Below are positions 1-8,082 of a stretch of 64,000 bases of DNA, one piece after another. The DNA comes from Actinomadura graeca (GTDB lineage: Bacteria; Actinomycetota; Actinomycetes; Streptosporangiales; Streptosporangiaceae): NCBI RefSeq assembly GCF_019175365.1, contig NZ_CP059572.1:930001-994000 (forward strand), in the 5' to 3' direction. Positions within the stretch are counted from its first letter, which is position 1. The number at the start of each line of letters is the position of its first letter. The position numbers and the translations under genes were made by a program. Below the pieces are notes generated by a model. That model ran no database searches. It saw nothing but the letters and a program-made list of their open reading frames with translations, and was not told where the DNA came from.

Positions 1-344
1 AGGTCGAAGTACAGCGGGACGACGACCGCCTCGGTCGGGATGGTCAGCCCCGCGAGGAACAGCAGGAACAGCGCCGGCGCCCCGCGGAAGCGCATCGCGC
101 CGAGCGCGTACCCCGCCATGATCGACAGCACCGCCGCGACGACCACGGTGACCGTGGTGACGATGAGGCTGTTGCGCAGGTACGTGGCGAAGTGGCCGTC
201 CCGCCACGCCGTCTCGAACGAGGAGAGGTCCAGGCCCGGGAGCCGCAGCGCCTGCGTCACGACGCCGATCATCGGGAACACCGCGATGACCGCGAAGACG
301 GCGAGGATCGCGTGGTTGACGACCCGTTCCCCCCGCGGGTTCAT
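1..344 (-). CDS. Carbohydrate ABC transporter permease, MalG type (partial)
   Basis: Second membrane permease of a CUT1-type sugar importer; the gene runs off the left edge, so only the N-terminal ~114 residues are present. The start is an ATG overlapping the stop of the upstream MalF-type gene (ATGA), which shows translational coupling. Visible features are a short cytoplasmic N-terminus, a first membrane segment (ILAVFAVIAVFPMIGV), then the FATYLRNSLIVTTVTVVVA stretch typical of the start of the permease core, and TIPTEAVVVPLYFDL just before the truncation. It pairs with the neighbouring permease and the lipoprotein binding protein. The missing C-terminus would carry the EAA loop that contacts the ATPase. 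Confidence 0.9.
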   Translation of the reverse strand, partial: MNPRGERVVNHAILAVFAVIAVFPMIGVVTQALRLPGLDLSSFETAWRDGHFATYLRNSLIVTTVTVVVAAVLSIMAGYALGAMRFRGAPALFLLFLAGLTIPTEAVVVPLYFD

Positions 345-1315
345 GCGTCCCTCCCTTCCACCAGGCGGCCGATGCCGGCCGTGACGGCGAACGCCAGCAC
401 GGCCAGCGTCACGCCGATGGCGCAGCCGAGCCCGACCTCACCGGTGTTGAACGTGCGGTTGTACACCTCGTAGGCGGGCACCTTCGTCGCGTTGCCCGGC
501 CCGCCCTCGGTGGCCATGTAGATGAGGTCGAAGTTGCGGATCGCCATGATCGTCGTCAGCGTCAGCGCCACCGCCAGCTCGCGGCGCAGCGCGGGCAGCG
601 TGACCGCGATGAACTCGCGGACGGGCCCGGCGCCGTCGATCCGCGCGGCCTCGTACAGCTCCCGGGGGATCTTCTGGACCCCGGCCAGGAACAGCACCAG
701 CGCCAGCCCGATCCCCACCCAGGTGCCGACGACCCCGACGGCGGGCAGCGCGAAGGTGAAGTCGCCGAGCCAGCCGCGCCGCCAGTCCGGCAGGCCGAGC
801 GCGTGCAGCCCGCCGAGGACGGTGTTGACCGGGCCGTCCGCCGAGTACACCCACCGCCAGGCCACGGCCACCGCGACCATCGCGATGACCTGCGGCAGGA
901 ACAGCACGGTGCGGAAGAACGCCAGGCCGCGGATCTTCGTCCGGGACATCGCGCCGACCAGCACGAACGCGATGCAGCACGGCAGCACGGAATAGAACAC
1001 GACGAGGACGAGGAGGTGGCCGAACGCGCCGCGCAGGGCCGGGTCGGACCAGGTGCTGGTGTAGTTGGAGACGCCCGCCCACGTCGCCGTCCCGAGCCCG
1101 TCCCAGTGGTACAGGGAGAACTGCGCGCCCCGCACCAGCGGCCACAGCAGGAACCCCCCGTACACCAGCAGGGCGGGCAGGACGTACAGCCACCCGATCC
1201 CCCGGGCCTCGCCGGGGGGACGGCCCCCGTTGCGTCCCCCCGGGCGCCGCGCGGCACGGGCGTCCGGTGCCTCGCGCCGGGATCCCGGCCCCTCGTGCCG
1301 CGCGGCCGTCGTCAT
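341..1315 (-). CDS. Carbohydrate ABC transporter permease, MalF type
   Basis: First permease (324 aa) of the CUT1 sugar importer. After a ~40-residue Arg/Gly-rich cytoplasmic tail come about six hydrophobic segments. The ATPase-docking EAA loop is clear (YEAARIDGAGPVREF, then TLPALRREL). I chose the second in-frame ATG because GAGGAG lies 7 bases upstream; an ATG 21 bases earlier has no ribosome-binding site. It sits 46 bp after the binding-protein gene and overlaps the MalG-type gene by 4 bp. No ATPase gene is in the operon, so a shared MsiK-type ATPase encoded elsewhere is likely, as is usual for actinobacterial sugar importers (inference). Confidence 0.93.
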   Translation of the reverse strand: MTTAARHEGPGSRREAPDARAARRPGGRNGGRPPGEARGIGWLYVLPALLVYGGFLLWPLVRGAQFSLYHWDGLGTATWAGVSNYTSTWSDPALRGAFGHLLVLVVFYSVLPCCIAFVLVGAMSRTKIRGLAFFRTVLFLPQVIAMVAVAVAWRWVYSADGPVNTVLGGLHALGLPDWRRGWLGDFTFALPAVGVVGTWVGIGLALVLFLAGVQKIPRELYEAARIDGAGPVREFIAVTLPALRRELAVALTLTTIMAIRNFDLIYMATEGGPGNATKVPAYEVYNRTFNTGEVGLGCAIGVTLAVLAFAVTAGIGRLVEGRDA

Positions 1316-1361
1316 GTGCGGGCTCCTCGTCCTCATCGGGCCGGTCCGCGCCCGGCCCCGG

Positions 1362-2720
1362 TCACTTCTTGTTCTGGAAGGCGGTGTAGTCGTCCTGGGC
1401 CGCCTTCATGGCCTCCTCCGGCGACCTCCTCCCCGCGACGAGCTCCTGGAGCGGGCCGCCGAACGCGTCGGTGAAGGTGGGCGTCGCGTAGTCGAGGTAG
1501 GGAGTGGTGCCGTCGTTCCTGCTCAGCTCACCCCAGGCCGCCGACACCTCGCGCATCAGCGCCGCCGACGGCTGCCTGGACGGCGCGGGGAGCACAGGCA
1601 GGTTGCCGGTCTCGACCGAGACGTCCATCGCCTTCGGCGAGGTGATGAAGTTGATGTAGGCCGCCGCGACGTCCGCGTGCTTGGACTTGGCCGTGATGGA
1701 CCACGGCAGGCTCTCGCCGCCCATCGTCGCCACCGGCGCCCCGGCCTGGGACGCGGGCGGCAGCATGAAGCCGACCTTCTCCTTCATGCGGTCGTTCAGG
1801 TCGGGCGCCCACCAGGTGCCGCCGAACATGAACACGCCCTCCCCCTTGGCGAAGTTCACGGGCGTGTCGTCCCACTTGATGGAGTTGGCGTTCTTGGTGA
1901 AGTAGCCCTTCTTGGACCAGTCGGCGAGCTTCTGCGCGGCCTGGACGTTCGGGCCGTCGGTCCAGGAGCCGCCACTGCCGAACACGAGCCTGCGGACGGC
2001 CTCCTTGTCGGCGAGGCCGTCCTGGAGGATGCCGTAGAGCTGCATCGCGGGCAGCTTCTCGACGTTGCCGAACGCGATGGGGACCTCGCCCTTGCCCTTG
2101 GCGGTGGCGAGCGCCTGGTCGAACTCCGCCCACGTCTTCGGCGGCTGGATACCGAGCTTCTGCAGCTTCTCCTTGTTGTAGTACAGGCCGACGATCTCAC
2201 CGTTGAGGGAGACGCCGTACAGCTTCCCCGAGCCGATGAGCTTCCCGTCGTCGGTGACGCTGTTGAGGTCCAGCAGGCCCTTGGGGTAACGCTTCTTCCA
2301 CCCGTACACCTGGTCGTAGGGGTCGAGCGGCAGCAGCATGCCCGCCTTGACGAACTGCGCCATCGACGCGTAGCCCTGGTTGGCCTCCACGACGTCCGGC
2401 GGGTTGCTCCCCGACAGCGCCAGCCGCAGGGTCTTCTGCAGGTCGCTGAAGGACCGCGACACCCGGTTGATCTTGACGTTGGGGTAGGTGGCCTGGAACT
2501 GGGCGTTCAGCTTCTCGATCTGCTCCTTCAGCCCGCCCTGGACCTCCTGGTCCCAGACGGTGAGCGTCACGTTCCCCGCCTTGGCGACGTCGGTGCTGAC
2601 CGCCGCGGGCGCCTTGCCCGCGGGCTTGTCGCCGGACGAGCCCGGGGCGCACGCGGCGGCGAGCGCGGTCACGAGGGCGGCCGCGGCCGCGACCGCCCCT
2701 CGCCTCATCAGTGTCGGCAT
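1362..2720 (-). CDS. Extracellular sugar-binding lipoprotein (ABC transporter)
   Basis: 452-aa family-1 solute-binding protein. The N-terminus MPTLMRRGAVAAAAAL plus a hydrophobic run ending in LAAAC is a lipoprotein signal, placing the mature protein on the outer face of the membrane. Typical family features follow: NVTLTVWDQEVQGGLKEQI near the start, SNPPDVVEANQGYAS for the hinge region, and EGVFMFGGTWWAPDL in the second lobe. The reading frame stays open far upstream because of high GC, but the signal peptide and a GGGAG box 8 bases before the ATG fix the start. It lies 95 bp behind the PfkB kinase and feeds the two permeases. The ligand cannot be told; GH4 in the operon suggests a glycoside or disaccharide. 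Confidence 0.92.
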   Translation of the reverse strand: MPTLMRRGAVAAAAALVTALAAACAPGSSGDKPAGKAPAAVSTDVAKAGNVTLTVWDQEVQGGLKEQIEKLNAQFQATYPNVKINRVSRSFSDLQKTLRLALSGSNPPDVVEANQGYASMAQFVKAGMLLPLDPYDQVYGWKKRYPKGLLDLNSVTDDGKLIGSGKLYGVSLNGEIVGLYYNKEKLQKLGIQPPKTWAEFDQALATAKGKGEVPIAFGNVEKLPAMQLYGILQDGLADKEAVRRLVFGSGGSWTDGPNVQAAQKLADWSKKGYFTKNANSIKWDDTPVNFAKGEGVFMFGGTWWAPDLNDRMKEKVGFMLPPASQAGAPVATMGGESLPWSITAKSKHADVAAAYINFITSPKAMDVSVETGNLPVLPAPSRQPSAALMREVSAAWGELSRNDGTTPYLDYATPTFTDAFGGPLQELVAGRRSPEEAMKAAQDDYTAFQNKK

Positions 2721-2815
2721 TTCAGCGGCTCCCTGCTTCTTCCTGCTACTGCGTTGTTCCGGTCGTGCGCCGCCCCCGGGCCGTGCGCCGCGCCGGTCCG
2801 CCCCCGTCCCCGTCC

Positions 2816-4057
2816 CTAGGACGGCCGCGGGGGGTCGGCCCGGAGGGTGGGTTCGGCCCGGACGACGGTGTCGGTGGCCGAGTCGGGGATGTAGTCGACG
2901 ACGAAGGCGTACTTCTCGAGCTCGGACTCGGGGACCTCGCCGGACTCGCCGAACGCGGCGATCTCGCCCCAGCACGGGGCGCCGAGCGAGCCGCTGCGGT
3001 GCCGGACCGACAGGCCCGCGCACAGGTTGGCGAACCGCAGCCGCTCGGCGAGCGGCAGCCCGGCGAGGGTCCCGAACAGGAACCCCGCGCCGAACACGTC
3101 TCCCGCCCCGGTCGCGTCGAGGGCCTCCACGGGCAGCGCCGGGGTCTCGGCGACCTCGCCCGTCCGGGAGTCGATCGCGATGGCGCCGTCGCCGCCGCGT
3201 TTGACCACCACCACGGGGACGCGCCCCGAGAGGACGCGCGCGGCCTCCTCGGGCGAGCCGGTGCGGGTGTAGGCCATGGCCTCCACGGCGTTCGGCAGGA
3301 ACACGTCCACGTGCTCCAGCCGGTCCAGGACCTCGCTGGACCACGTCTCGGTCGCGTCCCAGCCGAGATCGGCGAACACCGTCGTGCCCGACCTCCGCAT
3401 CTCCCTGGCCCAGCCCGGCACGGGGCGCTCGATGTCGACGAAGCAGGCGCGCGCGGGAGGTGGCGGGGAGCCGAGCACCGCCCCCGTGGCGCCCGCACCC
3501 CCCGCACCGCCGGCGAGACCCGCGACCGCGCCGGACGAGAGGTCCGGCATGGGCTTGGCGTAAGTGACCATGCTGCGGTCGGAGTCGTAGGCCAGCGACA
3601 CCGTGACCGGCGTGGGCCAGCCCGGCACCCGCCGGGAGTGGCCGAGGTCGACGCCCTCCTGCTCGGCGAGGGTCCGCCACAGGTAGGCGCCGAACAGGTC
3701 GTCGCCGAAGGGGGCCGCGAGGCCGACGCGCAGGCCGAGCCGGCTCATCGCGACCGCGATGTTGGCGATACCGCCCGGCGCCGACCCGAGCCCGTCGGTG
3801 AACAGCTCGGTGCCGGGCGGCGGCAGCCCGGGCAGCCCGGTGAAGATCATGTCCATGAACACCTGGCCGGACAGGAAGACGTCCAGGCCGGGCGAGGCGC
3901 CGGTGTCGCCGGCGCGGCGGAGCAGCTCGCCCGCGCGGCCGCGCTCGGCGCACGGGTCGGCGAGCGACGGCTCGGGCGCGCGCCCGGCGGCCTCCTCCCG
4001 TGCGGGCTCCGCCGCGTCCGTGCGGGGCGGGGCCCCGTTCAGGATCTCCGCCGTCAT
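2816..4057 (-). CDS. PfkB-family carbohydrate kinase
   Basis: 413-aa ribokinase/PfkB-type sugar kinase. The fold begins at LDVFLSGQVFMDMIFTGLP (about residue 58), followed by the glycine-rich PGGIANIAVAMSRLGL substrate motif. The C-terminal signature DATGAGDVFGAGFLFG carries the catalytic Asp (GAGD). An unusual ~57-residue Ala/Glu/Arg-rich extension precedes the fold, so the true start may be further in; no ribosome-binding site is obvious before the ATG used here. A further in-frame upstream extension would read through the 45-bp repeat and is rejected. Position after GH4 and before the binding protein suggests phosphorylation of the imported or hydrolysed sugar. Substrate is not predictable. 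Confidence 0.88.
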   Translation of the reverse strand: MTAEILNGAPPRTDAAEPAREEAAGRAPEPSLADPCAERGRAGELLRRAGDTGASPGLDVFLSGQVFMDMIFTGLPGLPPPGTELFTDGLGSAPGGIANIAVAMSRLGLRVGLAAPFGDDLFGAYLWRTLAEQEGVDLGHSRRVPGWPTPVTVSLAYDSDRSMVTYAKPMPDLSSGAVAGLAGGAGGAGATGAVLGSPPPPARACFVDIERPVPGWAREMRRSGTTVFADLGWDATETWSSEVLDRLEHVDVFLPNAVEAMAYTRTGSPEEAARVLSGRVPVVVVKRGGDGAIAIDSRTGEVAETPALPVEALDATGAGDVFGAGFLFGTLAGLPLAERLRFANLCAGLSVRHRSGSLGAPCWGEIAAFGESGEVPESELEKYAFVVDYIPDSATDTVVRAEPTLRADPPRPS

Positions 4058-4086
4058 GACGCCGCCGCGGCGCACGCGAGGCGGCC

Positions 4087-4181
4087 GGAACCGCCCTGTC
4101 CCTTGTGGGGGGACGACCCCCCACACCCCCCGGAACTGCCCTGTCCCTTGCGGGGGGACGACCCCCCACACCCCCCGGAAC
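4087..4181. repeat. Two tandem 45-bp repeats with G6/C6 hairpins
   Basis: Two head-to-tail copies of a 45-bp unit (4087-4131 and 4132-4176) differ at only two positions, and the first five bases of a third copy follow (4177-4181). Each unit contains GGGGGGACGACCCCCC, which folds into a 6-bp G:C hairpin with a 4-base loop. The array fills much of the 202-bp gap between the GH4 and PfkB genes. It would be transcribed as part of the operon, so it could act as an attenuator or mRNA-stability element. It resembles a dispersed intergenic palindromic repeat, but I found no second locus in this window. Confidence 0.9.
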
Positions 4182-4259
4182 TTCTGGGGGCGCCGGTGAT
4201 CGATCGTCTGGTCATCATGCGCTCCTGTCGGGGGGTCGGGGCCGGGGGGCGGGCGCGGG

Positions 4260-5630
4260 TCACCTGCCGCCTCCGGGTGTGAAGACCGCCGCCACCTCGG
4301 GGACGCGGTCGATGTAGCCGTCGAGCAGGCGGCGGCCGACCGACACCGAGTCGACCAGGGGATGCAGGCCGAACGCCTTGACGGCGTCGGTCCGCGACCC
4401 GGTGAGGGCGGCCGAGACGGTCAGCCGCTCCACCGCCTTCACCTGCTGCATGAGGCCGGTCTGGTGCAGGTCCGGCTGGTCCAGGACGAGCGGGTGGATC
4501 CCGTTGGCGTCCACGGTGACGGGGACCTCGACCACGGCGTCCGCGGGCAGCGCGGCGACGGTCGCGCCGTTGCGGACGTTGAGGATCATCGTGGCGGGCT
4601 CGTTGCGGCTGATCGCGGCCATCACGCTGAGCGCGACCCCGGCGTACCCCTCGTCCACCGGGTCCACCCCGGCGTGGCCGTCGAGCGCCTGCCCGGTCTC
4701 CGCGCCCTTCATCTCCGCCATGTAGCTGGCGCTGCGGGAGGCGACGGTCTCGCGCCACAGCCTCAGCGCCGCGCCGCCGGACGCCGCCGCGATCCGCTCG
4801 TAGAACGCCTCCTGCTGCGCGGCGAGGAACTCGCCGCGGGTCCGCGGCGCGTCGAGGGTGGCGCGCACCGCCTCCCGGTTGAAGTAGTAGTAGTACAGGT
4901 ACTCGTTGGGGATGACGCCGAGGTCGCGCAGCCACTCGCGGCCGAAGACGACGCCCTCCTCCAGCGAGCCGAGCAGCGCGTCGTCGGCGAGCAGGCGGGG
5001 CAGCACGTCCACGCCGTCGTGCAGGATGCGGCGCATCCAGCCGAGGTGGTTCAGGCCCACGTAGTCGAGCTGGAGCCGCGCGGGCTCCAGCCCGAGCGCG
5101 GCGGCGACCCGCGTGCCGAGCCCGGACGGGGTGTCGCAGACGCCGAGCACGCGGTCCCCGAGGACGCCCTGCATCGCCTCGGTGATCATGCCGGCGGGGT
5201 TGGTGAAGTTGATGACGTAGGCGTCCGGGGCCAGCGCCTTGACCCGGCGGGCGATGTCGACCATGACGGGGATGGTGCGCAGCCCGTAGGCGATGCCGCC
5301 CGGCCCGGTGGTCTCCTGCCCGAGGACGCCCAGGTCGAGCGCGATGCGCTCGTCGCACACGCGCCCGGCGACGCCGCCGACCCTGACGGCGGCGAAGACG
5401 AAGTCGGCACCCTCCAGCGCCCTGTCCAGGTCCGTGCCGGTGCGGACCGCCGGCGCGTCCGCGACACCCTCGGCGAGCGCGGCGAGCACCGCCGCCATCG
5501 CCTCCAGCCGCCCGGGGTCGGAGTCCTGGAGCCGGACCTCCTCGATGCGCGGGGAGCCGTGGTCGTGCAGCAGGGCCTGGTACACGTAGGGCACCCGGAA
5601 CCCGCCGCCGCCGAGAATGGCCAGCTTCAT
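4260..5630 (-). CDS. Glycoside hydrolase family 4 (6-phospho-glucosidase-like)
   Basis: 456-aa NAD- and metal-dependent GH4 glycosidase. The N-terminal KLAILGGGGFRVPYVYQAL is the dinucleotide-binding loop (residues ~2-20). NFTNPAGMITEA, GVCDTPSG and GLNHLGW carry the conserved Asn, the metal-ligand Cys and the metal-ligand His of the family. GH4 enzymes cleave by oxidation at C3, elimination and re-addition, often on 6-phosphoglycosides but sometimes on free glycosides. The start ATG overlaps the DeoR stop (ATGA). With an ABC importer and a separate kinase rather than a PTS, the substrate may be non-phosphorylated, or phosphorylated first by the PfkB enzyme (inference). Confidence 0.92.
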   Translation of the reverse strand: MKLAILGGGGFRVPYVYQALLHDHGSPRIEEVRLQDSDPGRLEAMAAVLAALAEGVADAPAVRTGTDLDRALEGADFVFAAVRVGGVAGRVCDERIALDLGVLGQETTGPGGIAYGLRTIPVMVDIARRVKALAPDAYVINFTNPAGMITEAMQGVLGDRVLGVCDTPSGLGTRVAAALGLEPARLQLDYVGLNHLGWMRRILHDGVDVLPRLLADDALLGSLEEGVVFGREWLRDLGVIPNEYLYYYYFNREAVRATLDAPRTRGEFLAAQQEAFYERIAAASGGAALRLWRETVASRSASYMAEMKGAETGQALDGHAGVDPVDEGYAGVALSVMAAISRNEPATMILNVRNGATVAALPADAVVEVPVTVDANGIHPLVLDQPDLHQTGLMQQVKAVERLTVSAALTGSRTDAVKAFGLHPLVDSVSVGRRLLDGYIDRVPEVAAVFTPGGGR

Positions 5631-6388
5631 GCGATGAACACCTTCCCGCCCGCCTGCCGGCAGAGCCCGAGAGTCCGGGGGTCGGCGCCGGGCGTGGTGA
5701 CCAGCGTGTCGATCTGCGCGAGGGAGCAGACGCGCAGCGACCCGGTGCCGGGGAACTTGGCCTCGCCCGCGACGAGGACCACCCGGTCGGCGGCCTCGAT
5801 CATGGCCCGCTTGAGCTGCGTCTCGATCTCCATGTCGTCCACGACGTGGCCGTTGGGGCGGACGCCGGTACAGCTCAGGAAGACCAGGTCGGCGCTGACC
5901 TGGCGCAGCGCCGCCTCGGTCAGCGACCCGACGAGCGAGAGGTAGTTGCGCCGCACGACGCCGCCGAGCAGGCACACCCGGACGGCGTCGTCGTCGCGCA
6001 GCTCGTCGAGCACCGCGAGGTTCGCGGTGATCACCGTGACCGGCCGGCCGCGCAGCCGCCGCGCGATCAGCCGGGTGCTGGTGCCGATGTCGAGGACGAC
6101 GACCATGTCGTCCTCGACGAGGGAGGCGGCGCGCTCGGCCACCGCCTCCTTCTCGGCGCTGTCGCGCTCCGCCGACGCCGCGAAGGAGATCTCCGGTGAC
6201 GCCGCCTGCGGCGACAGTGCCGCTCCCCCGTAGGTCCGGACGAGCTCGCCGTTGCGGTCCAGCACGTCGAGATCGCGGCGGATCGTCGACTCGCTCACCT
6301 GGAGGGTCGCGGCCAGCTCGCGGACGGAGGCGGCTCCCTTGGTGCGCACGGACGACACGATCTGCGCACGACGCTTGCTCGATGTCAC
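5627..6388 (-). CDS. DeoR-family transcriptional regulator of the sugar operon
   Basis: 253-aa DeoR/GlpR-type repressor and first gene of the sugar operon. The N-terminal winged helix is clear (ASVRELAATLQVSESTIRRD, residues ~19-38), followed by NGELVRTYGGA. The C-terminal sugar-phosphate sensor domain contains VVVLDIGTSTRLIARRL and VFLSCTGV. The effector in this family is usually a phosphorylated sugar, which fits the downstream PfkB kinase. The start is GTG; no ribosome-binding site is visible, so leaderless translation is possible. Dyads just upstream (6412-6450) are plausible autoregulatory sites. Confidence 0.92.
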   Translation of the reverse strand: MTSSKRRAQIVSSVRTKGAASVRELAATLQVSESTIRRDLDVLDRNGELVRTYGGAALSPQAASPEISFAASAERDSAEKEAVAERAASLVEDDMVVVLDIGTSTRLIARRLRGRPVTVITANLAVLDELRDDDAVRVCLLGGVVRRNYLSLVGSLTEAALRQVSADLVFLSCTGVRPNGHVVDDMEIETQLKRAMIEAADRVVLVAGEAKFPGTGSLRVCSLAQIDTLVTTPGADPRTLGLCRQAGGKVFIA

Positions 6389-6411
6389 GCAGGCGAACGT
6401 AACACTTCTGC

Positions 6412-6450
6412 ATGACTTCGGTCATCAGTCGCGGCGGATGTGATCGAAGT
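6412..6450 (-). promoter_or_regulatory. Candidate DeoR operator dyads
   Basis: Two overlapping symmetries lie 24-62 bases upstream of the DeoR start. ATGACTTCGGTCAT (6412-6425) is a perfect 5-bp-arm palindrome with a TTCG centre. ACTTCGGTCA (6415-6424) and TGATCGAAGT (6441-6450) form a 9/10 inverted repeat about 26 bp apart centre to centre. Spacing of roughly two and a half helical turns fits looping or tandem binding by a DeoR-family repressor. No other gene starts between here and 6618, so autoregulation of the sugar operon is the simplest reading. Confidence 0.5.
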
Positions 6451-6617
6451 CCGTCAATCACCGCTCTGACGTGCACGGAGTCGGTCAGCGGGCCGTCGGA
6501 GTCAGGGTTACGCGTCAATCGTGGGAACGTTCCAATTACACGCGGAGCGCCCGCGGCCGACCCGGTCCGGGTGATCTGTCAGACGGGCCCGTCAACCCGG
6601 GGGCCGGGACGCCGAGG

Positions 6618-7925
6618 TCACGATCCGGTGAAGACGCCGATGCCGTTGGCGACGGCGCGCTCGGAGCCGTCGGACGGCGCGTTGCGCACGGTGACGGCGG
6701 GCTCCTCCTGGCGGCGGGCGGCGAACGTGGTGGAGCCGCCGCCGTCGAGGTTCACCCCGTCGTCCGAGCCCGTCTCCTCCAGGAGCCCGGCCATCTCCGC
6801 GACGGTCAGGCCGCGGCTCTTCGCCGACCGGCCGTCCACGACGAGCAGGTAGAAGCGGCGGCCGCCGTCGCCCACGCCGGCGGCGGTCCGCGGGGCGGGG
6901 CCGCGCGGGTCCAGGCCGTCGAGCGGCTCGCCGCCGCGCAGGATGGCGAAGCCGCCCACGGCGAACCGGAGCCCCTCGGCCTTGGTGAACCGGTAGCGGA
7001 CGCCCACGCGCCGCCCCTCGGCCAGCTCCCGCAGCCGGCCCGCCGCCTTGCCCCGCCCGACCAGGACGGTCGTGCCGTCCGGGATGGCGCCCTCGCCGAC
7101 GGTGTCGGACACCTTGACCACGACGCCGCTCCGCACCGTCACCTCGGCGGTGTCGGTGTCGCACGGGTCGTCGCGGCGGGTGTCGCTGCCGCAGACGGCG
7201 CGGCGCCGCGACACCGTGCCCCACGCGCTGGTGAACGCCCCGGCGGCGTCGTCCGGCAGCGCGTACTGGTTGAGCCCGCGCAGCGGGATCGTGGTGTCCC
7301 CGGCGCTGATCGTGCCGCTGAGGCGCAGGCGCGCGACCCGGCCGCGGCGGTCGGCGCCGACCCCGATGACGTCCTCACCGGAGGTGCCCGGCGGCAGGGC
7401 CGGGCCGAACCGCTGCCCGTCCGGCACGGCGGCCTTGCGCGGCTCGCCGTCGTCGATCTCGGGGCCGGACGCGGCCCCGGTCGCCGGCACGCCCGGCCGG
7501 GTCTCGCTGATGTTGAAGAAGTCGCCGTTCACCCCCGCCAGGGCGTGCTGCGCGTCCGCCATCCGTGAGACGGTCCGGCGGGAGGCGACGGCCGGGGGGC
7601 GCAGCAGGCCCACGCGGACGCCGGGGGCGCGCAGATCGACCTCCAGCAGGTCGCCGAGCACCGGCCCGCCGGACCCGGACGTCTCGAACGTCTTGAAGAC
7701 CACCCCCGGCGCCAGCCGGGTCGTCGAGGTGTAGCGCGGCGGTGCCACGACGACGGGCCCGGCCGGGGCGCCCCCCGACCGCCTCTCCGGCCGCTCGCCC
7801 GATCCGGCGCCGTCGGGCCCGGGACGGCCCGGCCGCGGCGGCGACCCGGCGGCGGCGCCGGGGACCGCCGCGACCAGCACGATCGTCGTCCCGGCCGCGA
7901 GCACGGCCGCAATCCTCGTCACCAC
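6618..7925 (-). CDS. Secreted phosphodiester glycosidase family (NAGPA-like) protein
   Basis: About 435 aa with an N-terminal signal peptide (RIAAVLAAGTTIVLVAAVPGAAAG). The C-terminal half matches the phosphodiester glycosidase / NAGPA domain: VNGDFFNI early on, RTAAGVGDGGRRFYLLVVDG, then GLTVAEMAGLL and DGVNLDGGGSTTF, the family's hallmark block. Homologues remove sugar from sugar-phosphodiesters; bacterial relatives are often linked to cell-surface polymers. The start is a choice among clustered GTGs; the one at 7925 has AAAGG 7 bases upstream, while the outermost (7940) has none. It is transcribed away from the sugar operon's promoter region and is probably monocistronic. The natural substrate is unknown. 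Confidence 0.88.
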   Translation of the reverse strand: MVTRIAAVLAAGTTIVLVAAVPGAAAGSPPRPGRPGPDGAGSGERPERRSGGAPAGPVVVAPPRYTSTTRLAPGVVFKTFETSGSGGPVLGDLLEVDLRAPGVRVGLLRPPAVASRRTVSRMADAQHALAGVNGDFFNISETRPGVPATGAASGPEIDDGEPRKAAVPDGQRFGPALPPGTSGEDVIGVGADRRGRVARLRLSGTISAGDTTIPLRGLNQYALPDDAAGAFTSAWGTVSRRRAVCGSDTRRDDPCDTDTAEVTVRSGVVVKVSDTVGEGAIPDGTTVLVGRGKAAGRLRELAEGRRVGVRYRFTKAEGLRFAVGGFAILRGGEPLDGLDPRGPAPRTAAGVGDGGRRFYLLVVDGRSAKSRGLTVAEMAGLLEETGSDDGVNLDGGGSTTFAARRQEEPAVTVRNAPSDGSERAVANGIGVFTGS

Positions 7926-8000
7926 GGCAACGCCTTTCACAGCAGAAACAGGACCTGCTGATAATGACGCGCGAAGGGTGAAGGCGTGGTGGGTTCGGTA

Positions 8001-8014
8001 TCAACAAATGTTGA
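8001..8014. promoter_or_regulatory. Palindrome upstream of the NAGPA-like gene
   Basis: TCAACAAATGTTGA is a perfect 6-bp-arm dyad with a 2-bp centre, about 75 bp upstream of the glycosidase start. It lies in an AT-richer patch of the 157-bp gap between this gene and the response regulator, which ends at 8083 on the same strand. It could be an operator for the NAGPA-like gene. No cognate regulator is evident. Confidence 0.4.
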
Positions 8015-8082
8015 CGATTCGCCCCGGAACCGGCCCACCCGATCCGCCAGGCCGGCCGTTCTCGCGGCGTTTCACCTGATCA

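Noticed and set aside
2721..4169. 935-residue reading of the sugar-binding protein extending upstream through the PfkB gene
   Set aside because: The lipoprotein signal and ribosome-binding site place the start at 2720; the upstream frame is the kinase gene read out of frame.
4058..4171. N-terminal extension of PfkB encoded by the 45-bp repeats
   Set aside because: Two repeated peptides without homology, caused by repeat length being a multiple of three.
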